From Cyanobium sp. NS01 (GTDB taxonomy: Bacteria; Cyanobacteriota; Cyanobacteriia; PCC-6307; Cyanobiaceae): a DNA stretch of 64,000 bases. The DNA is taken from NCBI RefSeq assembly GCF_014280235.1, contig NZ_CP047940.1:930001-994000 (forward strand). Reading direction: 5' to 3'. Under the pieces are notes generated by a model. The model searched no databases. It saw only the letters and a list, made by a program, of their open reading frames with translations, and was not told where the DNA came from. Position 1 is the stretch's first letter; each line of letters starts with the position of its first letter. The position numbers and the translations under genes were made by a program. This document shows positions 1-8,606 of the stretch, piece by piece.

Positions 1-403
1 ACCGTTGCTGGTGGGCTTCGCCGCCAGCTTCGCCGCCAAGCTCGGTGACACCTGTGGCAGCGAGATCGGCAAGCGCTGGGGCCGCCACACCCTGCTGATC
101 ACCACCTTGAGGCCCGTACCTCCCGGCACCGAGGGGGCGATCAGCCTGGAGGGCACGGCGGCCAGCCTGCTGGGCAGCGTGGTGATGGCCGCCTGGATGC
201 TCCTGCTGGGCCTGCTGGGCGGCTGGGCAGACGCCGGGCTGGTGGCGGCCGTGGGACTGCTGGCCACCCTGGTGGAAAGCCTGATCGGTGCCACCCTGCA
301 GCCCCGCCTCGCCTGGCTCAGCAACGAGCTGGTGAATGGCCTTCAGACCACCCTGGCCGCGGTGCTGGCGATTGTGCTCTGGCTCTGGTGGGCCTCGCCC
401 TGA
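1..403 (+). CDS. DUF92 family membrane protein (C-terminal part)
   Basis: The frame is already open at the first base, so this is the C-terminal ~133 residues of a longer protein. The motif GDTCGSEIGKRWG near the visible start and the three hydrophobic segments after it match the DUF92 family (TIGR00297), integral membrane proteins related to the plant phytyl-phosphate kinase VTE6. In photosynthetic organisms such proteins may help recycle phytol into tocopherol or phylloquinone precursors, but the substrate here is inferred only. The last 61 bp overlap the 3' end of the converging sigma-factor gene. Confidence 0.75.
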   Translation, partial: PLLVGFAASFAAKLGDTCGSEIGKRWGRHTLLITTLRPVPPGTEGAISLEGTAASLLGSVVMAAWMLLLGLLGGWADAGLVAAVGLLATLVESLIGATLQPRLAWLSNELVNGLQTTLAAVLAIVLWLWWASP

Positions 404-1263
404 AGCTGGGCCAGCAGCTCACCGCCCCGCTGCCGGCAGTGTTGGGGGGCCAGCCCCAGCTGCCCGGCCAGGTCGCTCCAGGTGAGGCCATCGATCCAGC
501 GGCCTTCCAGGAGCTGCCGGTCCAGGGGCGCGAGGCGGGCCAGGTGTCGGCGCAGCCAGGCGAGCTGGGGATCGTGCTGGTCCGCCGCATGGTCGCAGGC
601 GGTGCTGACGGGATCAGCGAGCAGGTCGAGCCGGCACGGCGGGGCGCCCTCGTCGCCATCGCTGCCCAGGGGCGCATCCAGGCTGCTCAGCTGCAGGGCC
701 CGCCGCACCCGGCCGGCCTCCTCCAGCTGGGCCTGCGTGCAGCCCAGGGCGGTGGCCATTGCCGCCAGGTTCAGCGGCGGCAACCCTGCGCTGCGACGCT
801 GCTCCAGCCAGCGATCGGCCCGCTGGTTCAGCTCCCGCAGCCGCCGGGGAGTCTGCAGGGGCTGCAGCCTGTCGCGGCGCTCCATCTGCATCGCGCCCCT
901 GACGCAGGGCACCGCATAGGTGCTGAGGCTCACCGGGCGGCTGGTGTCAAAGCTGTCCACGGCCCGCACCAGCCCCTCGTAGCCCACGGAGCAGAGGTCG
1001 TCGAAGGGCTGGCCGGTGCGGCGGCTTTCGCGCTGGGCCACCATCCGCACCAGGGCCAGGTTGTTCACCACCAGGGCGTTGCGCCATTGCAGCTGCACCG
1101 CCCTGGGCCCGGAGCGGCCCAGCCGCCGCAGCAGGGTGCGGTTGTGGCTGCTGTGGTCGGGAGAGGCGGCCCGCAGCCGGGTGGAAGCGGTGCGGAGAGG
1201 AGGGCGGCGCCGAGGGGCGGCAGTGTTGGCCTGCATGGCGGTGGAGCGGGGACGGGGATCCAT
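343..1263 (-). CDS. Sigma-70 family RNA polymerase sigma factor (group 3-like)
   Basis: About 306 residues. Region 2 spans about residues 60-130 and carries DDLCSVGYEGLVRAVDSFD followed by SLSTYAVPCVRGAMQ, the core-binding/-10-recognition signature seen in SigF-type and other alternative sigma factors. Region 3 follows with a linker, and region 4 (about 240-295) is a helix-turn-helix with LDRQLLEGRWIDGLTWSDLA. The region 1 of a primary sigma factor is missing; the first ~45 residues are basic and low in complexity. A GTG lies two codons upstream of the chosen ATG, and an ATG 27 bp downstream is also possible. It converges on, and overlaps, the DUF92 gene. The regulon is unknown. Confidence 0.85.
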   Translation of the reverse strand: MDPRPRSTAMQANTAAPRRRPPLRTASTRLRAASPDHSSHNRTLLRRLGRSGPRAVQLQWRNALVVNNLALVRMVAQRESRRTGQPFDDLCSVGYEGLVRAVDSFDTSRPVSLSTYAVPCVRGAMQMERRDRLQPLQTPRRLRELNQRADRWLEQRRSAGLPPLNLAAMATALGCTQAQLEEAGRVRRALQLSSLDAPLGSDGDEGAPPCRLDLLADPVSTACDHAADQHDPQLAWLRRHLARLAPLDRQLLEGRWIDGLTWSDLAGQLGLAPQHCRQRGGELLAQLQGEAHQSQSTIASTAARVV

Positions 1264-1318
1264 CTCCACGCTCTGTGGCCTGGCGCCGGACTGGCTCGCC
1301 GCCGGGAGTGATCCGCTC

Positions 1319-1996
1319 TCACCCGAATGGGTGAGGCGCGGCTGCCGAGGTCAGTCCAGCCCAGCTGTTGAGGGCGGGCCACTCGCGCAGGCGACGAAAC
1401 ACCTCCGCATGGCCGCTGCCGTTGAGGTGAAGGCCGTCGGCGCACAGCCAGCGGGGCCAGCTCGTGTCGCAGAGCAGGGGGCGCAGCAGGGGCAGAAAGG
1501 GCACGTCGGCCTCGAGGCAGGCCAGCTCCAGCAGGGCCTCGTAGCGCCGCAGCTGCTCCTGGGAATACCACAGCACATCGGCGAAGGGCATCGCCTGCTC
1601 CACCACCGGGGTGAGGCCCACCACCAGCACGGGGGCCAGCTGGCCCGCCCGTTGCAGCAGCTGCTGCAGGCCATAGAGAAAGCCATCGGCATCGAGCTGG
1701 GGGCGCCCGTCCGGACGACCCACCCGGGCCGTGTCGTTCACCCCCACCGACAGCAGGATCCCCTGGGGCCTCTGGCGGCGCAGCTCACCCCTGCAGCCCA
1801 CCTCCCGCTCCAGCCGGGCCGCCACCCGCTCCAGCCCATCGCCCCGCACCCCCAGGGGGTACACCACAGGGGCCTGGGGCAGGGCCATCCAGTGCCGCCG
1901 CAGCCGCTCGCACCAGCCCCCCTGCTCGGGATCGCCCCAGCCGTACACGCCGCTGTCCCCGATCACGATCAGCTTGCGGGGAACCTGGAGACCCAT
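1319..1996 (-). CDS. SGNH/GDSL-type esterase or lipase family hydrolase
   Basis: 225 residues. Block I of the SGNH superfamily (IGDSGVYGWG, about residues 12-21) supplies the nucleophilic Ser. SVGVNDTARVGR in the middle carries the block III Gly-x-Asn-Asp, and ADGLHLNGSGH near the C-terminus supplies the Asp and His of block V. No signal peptide is evident, so it is probably cytosolic. The substrate cannot be read from the sequence; family members are esterases, lipases or thioesterases. The ATG gives an N-terminus that runs straight into the first beta strand. It is divergent from the selenouridine synthase gene. Confidence 0.85.
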   Translation of the reverse strand: MGLQVPRKLIVIGDSGVYGWGDPEQGGWCERLRRHWMALPQAPVVYPLGVRGDGLERVAARLEREVGCRGELRRQRPQGILLSVGVNDTARVGRPDGRPQLDADGFLYGLQQLLQRAGQLAPVLVVGLTPVVEQAMPFADVLWYSQEQLRRYEALLELACLEADVPFLPLLRPLLCDTSWPRWLCADGLHLNGSGHAEVFRRLREWPALNSWAGLTSAAAPHPFG

Positions 1997-2101
1997 GGCG
2001 AGACGGCCGGGAAGGGAACCGCTGCTGATCCTGCAGCACCCCGGTGCCGGCCGCTGCGGCCCACGGCCGGGGAGGATTGGCTCCCTGACGCCGCGATCGC
2101 C

Positions 2102-3184
2102 ATGGCACCCCGGCTGACGGTGGCCGCTTTCCTCGCCCAAGCCGGGCCGCTGCTGGACGTGCGCAGTCCAGCGGAGTTCAGCCAGGGCCATCGGCCGGGG
2201 GCGATCAACCTCCCCCTGTTCAGCGATGAGGAGCGGGCCGAGATCGGCACCCTCTACAAGCAGGCCGGTCGCGAGGCCGCCGTGCTGCGCGGCCTGGGCC
2301 TGGTGGGCCCGCGGCTGCAGGCGATGGCGGCGGAGCTGGCGGCCCTGCCGCCGGGGCCCCTGCGGCTGATGTGCTGGCGGGGCGGCATGCGCAGCGCCAG
2401 CGTGGCCTGGCTGGCGGAGCAACTGGATCGGCCGGCCCTGCTGCTCGATGGCGGCTACAAGGCCTACCGCCGCTGGGTGCTGGAGCTGTTCGAGCGGCCC
2501 TGGCCCCTGCGCCTGCTGGGCGGACGCACGGGCACGGGCAAGACCGACCTGCTGCTGGGCCTGGCCCAGCGCGGCGTGGCGGTGGTGGACCTGGAAGGAC
2601 TGGCCCACCATCGCGGCAGCAGCTTCGGTGGTCTGGGCCTGCCACCCCAGCCCAGCAGCGAGCACTACGAAAACCGGCTGGCCACGGCCCTGACCGCCCT
2701 CGACGGGGCCGCTGAGATCTGGCTGGAGGCCGAGAGTGCCCAGGTGGGCCGCTGCCGCATCCCGATCGGTCTCTGGCGCCAGATGGAGCAGGCCCCGGTG
2801 CTGGAGGTGCTGCGGCCCCTGGAGGAGCGGGTGGAACAGCTGGTGCGGATCTACGGCGGCCAGGATCCTGAGGCTCTGGCGGAGGCCACCCGTCGCATCA
2901 GCCGCCGGCTGGGGCCCCAGCGCACGGCCGTGGCCCTGGCGGCGATCGCTGCCGGCGACTGGCCCCTGGCCTGCCGCCAGATGCTCGACTACTACGACCG
3001 CTGCTACGACCACGACCTGGGCCGCCATGGAGGGCGCCAGTCCGTTGCCCTGGAGGGGCTGGATGAGGCCCAGGCGGCAGACCAGCTGCTGGAGCAGGGA
3101 CTGGTGCGGCTCAGCCGGTTGCCGGCCGGGGCGCCAGCAGGCGCTGCCGGGCCCGATCGCTGCCCTCCTCCCCCAGCAGGGTGA
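2102..3184 (+). CDS. mnmH: tRNA 2-selenouridine synthase
   Basis: 360 residues. An N-terminal rhodanese domain (1-125) has the catalytic loop CWRGGMRS with Cys91. It is followed by a P-loop domain with GGRTGTGKT (140-148). This two-domain order is specific to MnmH/SelU, which geranylates 2-thiouridine and replaces its sulfur with selenium at the wobble base of Lys, Glu and Gln tRNAs, using selenophosphate. The ATG at 2102 starts just before the rhodanese fold. The 3' end overlaps the ABC permease gene by 74 bp in convergent orientation. The adjacent PhnD-like transporter may supply selenium. The selenophosphate synthase gene (selD) that would be needed was not seen in this window. Confidence 0.93.
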   Translation: MAPRLTVAAFLAQAGPLLDVRSPAEFSQGHRPGAINLPLFSDEERAEIGTLYKQAGREAAVLRGLGLVGPRLQAMAAELAALPPGPLRLMCWRGGMRSASVAWLAEQLDRPALLLDGGYKAYRRWVLELFERPWPLRLLGGRTGTGKTDLLLGLAQRGVAVVDLEGLAHHRGSSFGGLGLPPQPSSEHYENRLATALTALDGAAEIWLEAESAQVGRCRIPIGLWRQMEQAPVLEVLRPLEERVEQLVRIYGGQDPEALAEATRRISRRLGPQRTAVALAAIAAGDWPLACRQMLDYYDRCYDHDLGRHGGRQSVALEGLDEAQAADQLLEQGLVRLSRLPAGAPAGAAGPDRCPPPPAG

Positions 3185-4697
3185 GCAGGGCGTAGACCAG
3201 CACCAGGGCCAGCAGCTGGTCGTAGGCGAAGGAACTGAGGGCCTCCATCAGCTGGCTGCCCAGGCCCGTGGCGCCCACCAGCCCCACCACCACCGATTCC
3301 CGCAGGATCACATCGGCGCGGTAGGCGCTGTAGGCGAGGTAGGGACGGGCCAGGCCACTGAAGCGCCCGTAGAGCAGGGCCTGGCGGGGGCCCGCCCCGG
3401 CACAGCTCAGGGCCTGCTGGGCTCCGGCGGGGCTGGATTCAGTGCTCTCCAGCAGCAGGCGGCCGAGCACGCCCAGGTTGTGAAAGCCCAGGGCCAGCGC
3501 TCCGGTGATCACCCCCGGCTCCAGCACGAACAGCAGCAGCAGGGCCGTCAGCGGCGGCGGCCAGAGTCGCCCCATGGCCCAGAGCCCCCGCAGCGCGGTC
3601 CGGGCCATGGGCCAGGGCTCCACCAGCAGCAGCAGCAGGGGCGCCACGCCCACCGCCAGGGCCGCGGCCAGCAGCGTGAGGCTGAGGGTATTGGCCACCA
3701 GCCTGGGCCAGGGCAGGGCTGCCACGGCAGGCCAGTCGGCGGGTCCCATGGGGGGCCAGCTCTGCCACTGCAGCAGGCTGGCCGGATTCACCTGCAGGGC
3801 CCAGGCAAGCGCCAGCAGCAGCGGCAGCAGCAGCCCGCCGGCCAGCAGCAGCTCTCGCCCCCGCCAGCCCACGCCGCCGCGGCCGAGGCTGAGGCGCTCC
3901 GGCATCGCCCAGCGACGGCGCAGCCAGCCCAGCAGCGCCTCCAGCGCCAGCATGGCGGCCAGCAGCAGCCACAGCCCACTCCAGAGCTCGTGGAAGGCGA
4001 GCGACTGCAGGGTGAGCCGCAGCTCCGTGCCGAGCCCGCCAAGCCCGAACACCCCCAGCAGGGTGGCGCTGCGCAGGGCGCATTCCAGCCGGTAGCCGCC
4101 GTAGCTGATCAGCTGGGGCAGCAGCGGTGGCCCCAGGGCGGTGAGCAGGGCCGCCGGTGCCGCCGCCCCGCTGGAGCGCAGGGCCTCGAGGCCCGTGGTG
4201 GGCAGGTTGTCGATCTGATCGCTCACCACCCGGGCCACCAGGGCGCCGAAGGGCAGGGCGATCGCCGCGATCGCCACCACCGGCTGCAGCCCCAGCAGCT
4301 GCAGCAGGGCCAGGCCCCAGAGCAGCTCGTGGATCGAGCGGGGCAGAGCCAGCAGCCGCCGGATCAGCCCGGCCGGCCGGGCCGTTCCCAGGCAGGTGAG
4401 CCACACGCGCCGGGAGCTGGCGACGCCCAGGCTCAGGCCGAGCACGATGCTGAAGGCCCAGCCCAGCAGGGCGATGGCGAGGGTCACCCCGAGCCCCTCC
4501 AGCACCGAGCGCAGCACCACCGGATCCAGGGAGGGCTGGAGCGCGCCCAGCAGGAACCGCCCGATCAGGCTCCAGCCCCCGCCATGGCTGATGCCCGGCA
4601 GCGCGATCAGCAGCGGCACCGCCGCGAGGGCGGGCAGCAGCAACCACAGCGGCGCCGCCGGCCGCAGGGCCACACTCCTCATCGCCCCACTGCTCAT
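3111..4697 (-). CDS. ABC transporter permease, two fused PhnE-like domains
   Basis: 528 residues with about a dozen hydrophobic segments. Two binding-protein-dependent permease domains are fused in one chain, each with an EAA-like loop (the second near RQALLYGRFSGLARPYLAYS). In many PhnE systems they are separate or homodimeric. It lies 4 bp from the ATPase gene and completes a substrate-binding protein/ATPase/permease operon on the minus strand. PhnE-type permeases move phosphonate, phosphite or phosphate. A related subfamily found next to selenouridine synthase genes is described as putative selenate transport, which fits this location. Substrate is inferred from context. Confidence 0.85.
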   Translation of the reverse strand: MSSGAMRSVALRPAAPLWLLLPALAAVPLLIALPGISHGGGWSLIGRFLLGALQPSLDPVVLRSVLEGLGVTLAIALLGWAFSIVLGLSLGVASSRRVWLTCLGTARPAGLIRRLLALPRSIHELLWGLALLQLLGLQPVVAIAAIALPFGALVARVVSDQIDNLPTTGLEALRSSGAAAPAALLTALGPPLLPQLISYGGYRLECALRSATLLGVFGLGGLGTELRLTLQSLAFHELWSGLWLLLAAMLALEALLGWLRRRWAMPERLSLGRGGVGWRGRELLLAGGLLLPLLLALAWALQVNPASLLQWQSWPPMGPADWPAVAALPWPRLVANTLSLTLLAAALAVGVAPLLLLLVEPWPMARTALRGLWAMGRLWPPPLTALLLLFVLEPGVITGALALGFHNLGVLGRLLLESTESSPAGAQQALSCAGAGPRQALLYGRFSGLARPYLAYSAYRADVILRESVVVGLVGATGLGSQLMEALSSFAYDQLLALVLVYALLTLLGEEGSDRARQRLLAPRPATG

Positions 4698-5449
4698 CGC
4701 CCCACGGGCGCTTCGGCGTAGAGCGCCTCCAGCCTTGCGCTGGTGAGGCCCCTCACCGGCAGGTCGAACACGAGTCGGCCCTGGCGCAGCCCCAGCACGC
4801 GATCGAAGCCAGCCACCAGGTCCGGGCGGTGTAGGCTCAGCAACAGGGCGCGGGGTTGGCGGCCCTGCTCCAGCAGCAGGTGCAGCAGGTCTTCGGCCAG
4901 CCGGGGGTCCAGGCTGGCCAGGGGCTCATCGGCCAGCAGCAGCACCGGCTCCTGGCGCAGCAACCGGGCCAGGGCCACCCGCTGCCGCTGACCGCCCGAG
5001 AGGCGGGCCACAGGCTGATCCAGCAGGGCCGGATCGAGATCCAGGCGGGCCAGCACGGCGCTGCAGGCGGCGCTCTCCAGCGGCAGCAGCAGGTTGAGCA
5101 ACGCCCGCGGCCAGCCCCAGACGGCCAGGCGGCCGGCATTGAGGTTCTGCTGCACGCTGAGCTCCTCGATCAGGCGCAGGTCCTGCCAGAGGGTGCCGAT
5201 GCGGGCCTGCTGCAGGCGGCGGGCGCGTCTGGAGCGGGCCAGGGGCCGGCCCTGCCAGCGCACCTCACCGGCCTCGGGCTGAAGCAGGCCATTGGCCACG
5301 CTGAGCAGGGTGCTCTTGCCGGCACCGCTCGGGCCCAGCAGGGCCACGCGCTCGCCCGGCTGCAGCTGCAGCGTCACCGCCTCCAGGCGGGGGCGGCCAC
5401 GGCCAGGCACCCTCACGTCCTGCAGCTCCAGCACCCAGCAGGGATCCAT
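4694..5449 (-). CDS. ABC transporter ATP-binding protein (PhnC-like)
   Basis: 251 residues, the usual size for a single nucleotide-binding domain. Walker A GPSGAGKS is at 39-46, Q-loop near LWQDLRL (about 88), signature LSGGQ at 150-154, Walker B LLLADEP at 170-176, and the switch His in LSLHRP. The start ATG overlaps the stop of the binding-protein gene (TGATG), and its stop overlaps the permease start by 4 bp, so the three are translationally coupled. It would power import through the fused permease. Closest family by overall pattern is PhnC; the selenium-oxyanion role is inferred from the neighbouring mnmH. Confidence 0.88.
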   Translation of the reverse strand: MDPCWVLELQDVRVPGRGRPRLEAVTLQLQPGERVALLGPSGAGKSTLLSVANGLLQPEAGEVRWQGRPLARSRRARRLQQARIGTLWQDLRLIEELSVQQNLNAGRLAVWGWPRALLNLLLPLESAACSAVLARLDLDPALLDQPVARLSGGQRQRVALARLLRQEPVLLLADEPLASLDPRLAEDLLHLLLEQGRQPRALLLSLHRPDLVAGFDRVLGLRQGRLVFDLPVRGLTSARLEALYAEAPVGR

Positions 5450-6405
5450 CAGCGGACCTTGCCCACCTGGCGCCCCACCGCCTCGATCGCCTCGTATTGC
5501 TTGTTGCTGGCAGGGACGAAGGTCTCGGCGCCGAACAGCTCCAGGATCTGAGCCTGGCGGGGATCGGAGGGGTCGAGGCCGGTGAAGGCCTGCTCCAGCC
5601 GTTCGGTGAAGCCCTCGCCGTAGTCCTTGTCGAGGCCGGGCTGCACCACCCAGGTGTAGTTGGCGTAGCCGGGGGTGCGCCACAGCTCCACCACCTTTGT
5701 GGTGTCCACCTTGCCCTCCTCGATCCGGCTGCGCCATACCTGCTCGTTCACCACGCCGGCGTCGTAGGTGCCGCTCTGAACCAGGGCGATCAGGGCGTCG
5801 TGGCTGCCGCTGAAGCCCGGGTTGCCACCGGCGAAGTCGCTCAGCTGCACGCCCGCCTGGTCGAGGAAGTACTGGGGCATCAGCCGGCCTGAGGTGGAAC
5901 TCTCGGAGCCGAAGGTGAAGCGCTTGCCCTTGAGTTGGGTCAGGTCGCTCTGGGCGCTGAAGGGCTTGAGACCACTGCTGGGGTTGGCGATGAACACGCT
6001 GTGGAAGGAGCGGTCGATGTCGCGCTGGGCCAGGGCCCGGGCACCGGGTTTCTGAAGCCGGGCCTGGACGCCGGTGAGGCCGCCGAACCACACCAGGTCC
6101 AGGTCGCCGGTGCGGAAGGCGCTCACGGCGGCGGTGTAGTCGGTGACGGGCACGAACTGCACGGGCACCTTGAGCTGCTCGCTGAGTTCTTCGGCCACGA
6201 GGCCGTAGAGGCGGTTCAGTTTCTCGGGGTTCTGATCGGGGATGGCGCCGATGCGCAGCACCCGTTTCTCGTTGGGCCTGGCAGCCTCGCTGCTGCTGCC
6301 GTTAGGTGCTGTGGCGCCGTCGGGGCGCGGGGTGCAGGCCGTTGGCAGCAGGCCGATCAGGAGGAGGCCGGCAAGCGCAACGGCCCAGCGTTCTCGGGTG
6401 GTCAC
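5449..6405 (-). CDS. PhnD-like substrate-binding lipoprotein, putative selenium-oxyanion transporter
   Basis: 318 residues. A type II signal peptide ends in LPTAC, so Cys24 would be lipidated and the protein anchored on the periplasmic side. The mature domain carries hallmarks of the PhnD family: IGAIPDQNPEKL near the start, FGSESSTSGRLMPQYFL in the middle, and YDAGVVNEQVW. PhnD proteins bind phosphonates or phosphite. A subfamily model (putative selenate ABC transporter periplasmic protein, TIGR04553 as I recall it) covers PhnD homologues encoded beside mnmH, as here. It is the first gene of the operon. Confidence 0.82.
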   Translation of the reverse strand: MTTRERWAVALAGLLLIGLLPTACTPRPDGATAPNGSSSEAARPNEKRVLRIGAIPDQNPEKLNRLYGLVAEELSEQLKVPVQFVPVTDYTAAVSAFRTGDLDLVWFGGLTGVQARLQKPGARALAQRDIDRSFHSVFIANPSSGLKPFSAQSDLTQLKGKRFTFGSESSTSGRLMPQYFLDQAGVQLSDFAGGNPGFSGSHDALIALVQSGTYDAGVVNEQVWRSRIEEGKVDTTKVVELWRTPGYANYTWVVQPGLDKDYGEGFTERLEQAFTGLDPSDPRQAQILELFGAETFVPASNKQYEAIEAVGRQVGKVR

Positions 6406-6458
6406 GGATCCGGGGGCAAAGACCCGATGATCCTGCCCTCCCGAGCTCAGGCCTGTCG

Positions 6459-7742
6459 TCAGAGCCCCGCGAAGAATCGCTCCAGGCGCTGCAGGCCGTC
6501 CTCGATCGCGGCTGGGGAGGCGGCGCAGGAGAGGCGGATGCAGCGATCGTCGCCGAAGGCCACGCCGGGCACCACGGCCAGCCCCACCCTGTCGAGCAGG
6601 CGATCGCAGAGGGTCATGGAGTCGAGCCCGCAGGCGCTCACATCCGGGAAGGCGTAGAAGGCGCCCTGGGGCTGGGGCAGGGTGACCCCGGGCAGGCGGC
6701 GCAGGCCCTCGCTGAGCAGGCTGCGCCTGCGGTTGAACTCGGCTGCCATGGTCTGCACACAGTCGCGCGGGCCCTCCAGGGCGGCCAGGGCGCCGAACTG
6801 GGCGAAGCTGCAGACGTTGCTGGTGGACTGGCTCTGCAGGGCCGAAGCGGCCCGGATCACCGGCTCGGCACCGGCCAGCCAGCCGACCCGCCAGCCGGTC
6901 ATGGCCCAGCCCTTGGCAAAGCCGTTGACGATGAAGATCCGCTCGGCCAGGTCGGGGGCCACAGCGGCCAGGCTGTGGTGGACCAGGCCTGGAGCGAGCA
7001 GGTATTCGTAGATCTCATCGCACACCACGGCCACCCGGGGATGGCGCCGCAGCACCGCGGCCAGCTGCTCCAGTTCGCCGCGGCTGATCACGATCCCGGT
7101 GGGATTGCCGGGGCTGTTCAGCACCAGCAGCCTGGTGGCTGGGCTGATCGCCTGCTCCAGCTGCTGGGGGTCGAGCCGGAAGCCAGCGGTGGCCTCACAG
7201 GGCAGCACGGTGACGCTGGCTCCGGCCAGCCGCGCGATCTCGGGGTAGCTGAGCCAGTAGGGCGCCGGCAGCAACACCTCGTCGCCGGGATCGAGCAGCA
7301 CCTGGAACAGGTTGAACAGGGCCTGCTTGCCGCCATTGGTGACCAGCACCTGGCCAAGGCTGGTCGGCACTCCGTTCTCGCGGCTCAGTTTGCCGGCAAT
7401 GGCCTCCCGCAGCGCGCTCTCCCCGGCGGCGGGGCCATAGCGGGTGTGGCCCGCCTCCAGGGCCTGGGCCGCCGCCTGGCGGATGAAGGCGGGGGTATCG
7501 AAATCCGGCTCACCGGCGCTGAGGCTGCAGATGTCCTGGCCGTCGGCCTTCAACTGCCGCGCCTTGGCGGCGATGGCCAGGGTGAGCGAAGGGTGCAGCC
7601 CCCGGGCCCGCTGGGAGAGCTGGACGGCCTCAGCCGGGGGCTGTATCCGGGGCGCCGTGGAATCGAGGGATGGATGAAGCGGAGCGGCCATCTTCAGGGC
7701 CGCTGTCGGGGCCACAGCGGCCAACATCCCAGGGTTCGGCAT
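6459..7742 (-). CDS. PLP-dependent class I aminotransferase (aspartate/prephenate type)
   Basis: Up to 427 residues. The fold type I signature is clear: SAGEPDFDTP substrate loop, NSPGNPTG, CDEIYEYL, and FAKGWAMTGWRVGW, where the Lys (about 277 in the long version) forms the Schiff base with PLP. This pattern belongs to subgroup I-gamma enzymes, which transaminate aspartate and, in many cyanobacteria, prephenate. The start is uncertain: the first ~45 residues are low complexity, and ATGs at 7727 and 7691 are alternatives. It is divergent from the uracil-DNA glycosylase gene. Confidence 0.88.
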   Translation of the reverse strand: MPNPGMLAAVAPTAALKMAAPLHPSLDSTAPRIQPPAEAVQLSQRARGLHPSLTLAIAAKARQLKADGQDICSLSAGEPDFDTPAFIRQAAAQALEAGHTRYGPAAGESALREAIAGKLSRENGVPTSLGQVLVTNGGKQALFNLFQVLLDPGDEVLLPAPYWLSYPEIARLAGASVTVLPCEATAGFRLDPQQLEQAISPATRLLVLNSPGNPTGIVISRGELEQLAAVLRRHPRVAVVCDEIYEYLLAPGLVHHSLAAVAPDLAERIFIVNGFAKGWAMTGWRVGWLAGAEPVIRAASALQSQSTSNVCSFAQFGALAALEGPRDCVQTMAAEFNRRRSLLSEGLRRLPGVTLPQPQGAFYAFPDVSACGLDSMTLCDRLLDRVGLAVVPGVAFGDDRCIRLSCAASPAAIEDGLQRLERFFAGL

Positions 7743-7863
7743 CGGCGTCGGGCCGGCATTTGGTGAGCTCGGCTACATCAAGAGGCCATCCTGCATCACT
7801 CCTCACCCGCAGAGAGGTTCGAGGTGGCACGAAAACGCCTGTTTTGTCCAGCTCTGTCACAGG

Positions 7864-8562
7864 ATGGCCATGTCCGTCCCCTGCCTTGCACCCATGACCG
7901 GAGAGGCCCAGCAGTCCGACCTCTTCGGCTTGAGCGCCCCTGCCCAAGGCGCAGAAGGCCAGCTGGGCCTGGAGGCGCTGGCGGCGGCCTGCAGCGCCTG
8001 CCGCCGCTGCGGTCTGGCGGCGGGTCGTCAGCAGGTGGTGGTGAGCCGTGGCCATCCCGCCGCCCGCCTGATGGTGGTGGGTGAGGGTCCCGGTGCCCAG
8101 GAAGATGCCAGCGGTGAGCCGTTCGTGGGCCGGGCCGGGCAGTTGCTCGATCAGATGCTCGGCAGCGTGGGCATCGATTCCAACCGCGACGCCTACATCG
8201 GCAATGTGGTGAAGTGCCGCCCTCCTGACAACCGCAAACCGAGCGGGGCGGAGATGGCCGCCTGTCTGCCGTGGCTGGAGCGCCAGATCGCCCTGGTGGA
8301 TCCCGCCGTGATCCTGCTGGCCGGCGCCACGGCCATGGAGGGGGTGCTGGGGGTGAAGGGAGGCATCACCCGGCTGCGCGGCCAGTGGCGCCAGGGCCAT
8401 GGCGGTGTACTGCAGGGGCGGTGGCTGATGCCGATCTTTCACCCCTCCTATCTGCTGCGTAACCCCTCGCGGCAGCAGGGCAGTCCGAAGTGGCTCACCT
8501 GGCAGGACCTCCAGGACGTACGCCGGCGGCTGGACCAGCTCGCGACCGAAGCCGCCGGTTGA
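7864..8562 (+). CDS. Type 4 uracil-DNA glycosylase (Fe-S)
   Basis: 232 residues. ACSACRRCGL at 42-51 supplies cysteines for the [4Fe-4S] cluster, with others at NVVKCRPP and EMAACLPW. GEGPGAQED is the uracil-binding motif of family 4, and HPSYLLRN is the C-terminal catalytic-site motif. The enzyme removes uracil from DNA to start base excision repair. Three in-frame ATGs (7864, 7870 and 7894) are possible starts; the conserved part begins after all of them. It lies 44 bp upstream of ispG on the same strand. Confidence 0.9.
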   Translation: MAMSVPCLAPMTGEAQQSDLFGLSAPAQGAEGQLGLEALAAACSACRRCGLAAGRQQVVVSRGHPAARLMVVGEGPGAQEDASGEPFVGRAGQLLDQMLGSVGIDSNRDAYIGNVVKCRPPDNRKPSGAEMAACLPWLERQIALVDPAVILLAGATAMEGVLGVKGGITRLRGQWRQGHGGVLQGRWLMPIFHPSYLLRNPSRQQGSPKWLTWQDLQDVRRRLDQLATEAAG

Positions 8563-8606
8563 GCCCTCTCCTGTGACAGGCTTTGGCCACTCTCCGGCCC
8601 GCCGCC

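Noticed and set aside
7797-7807. ACTCCTCACCC, resembling the conserved core of the cyanobacterial sRNA Yfr1
   Set aside because: The Yfr1 core is ACTCCTCACAC; the end differs, and no flanking hairpin or terminator is visible.
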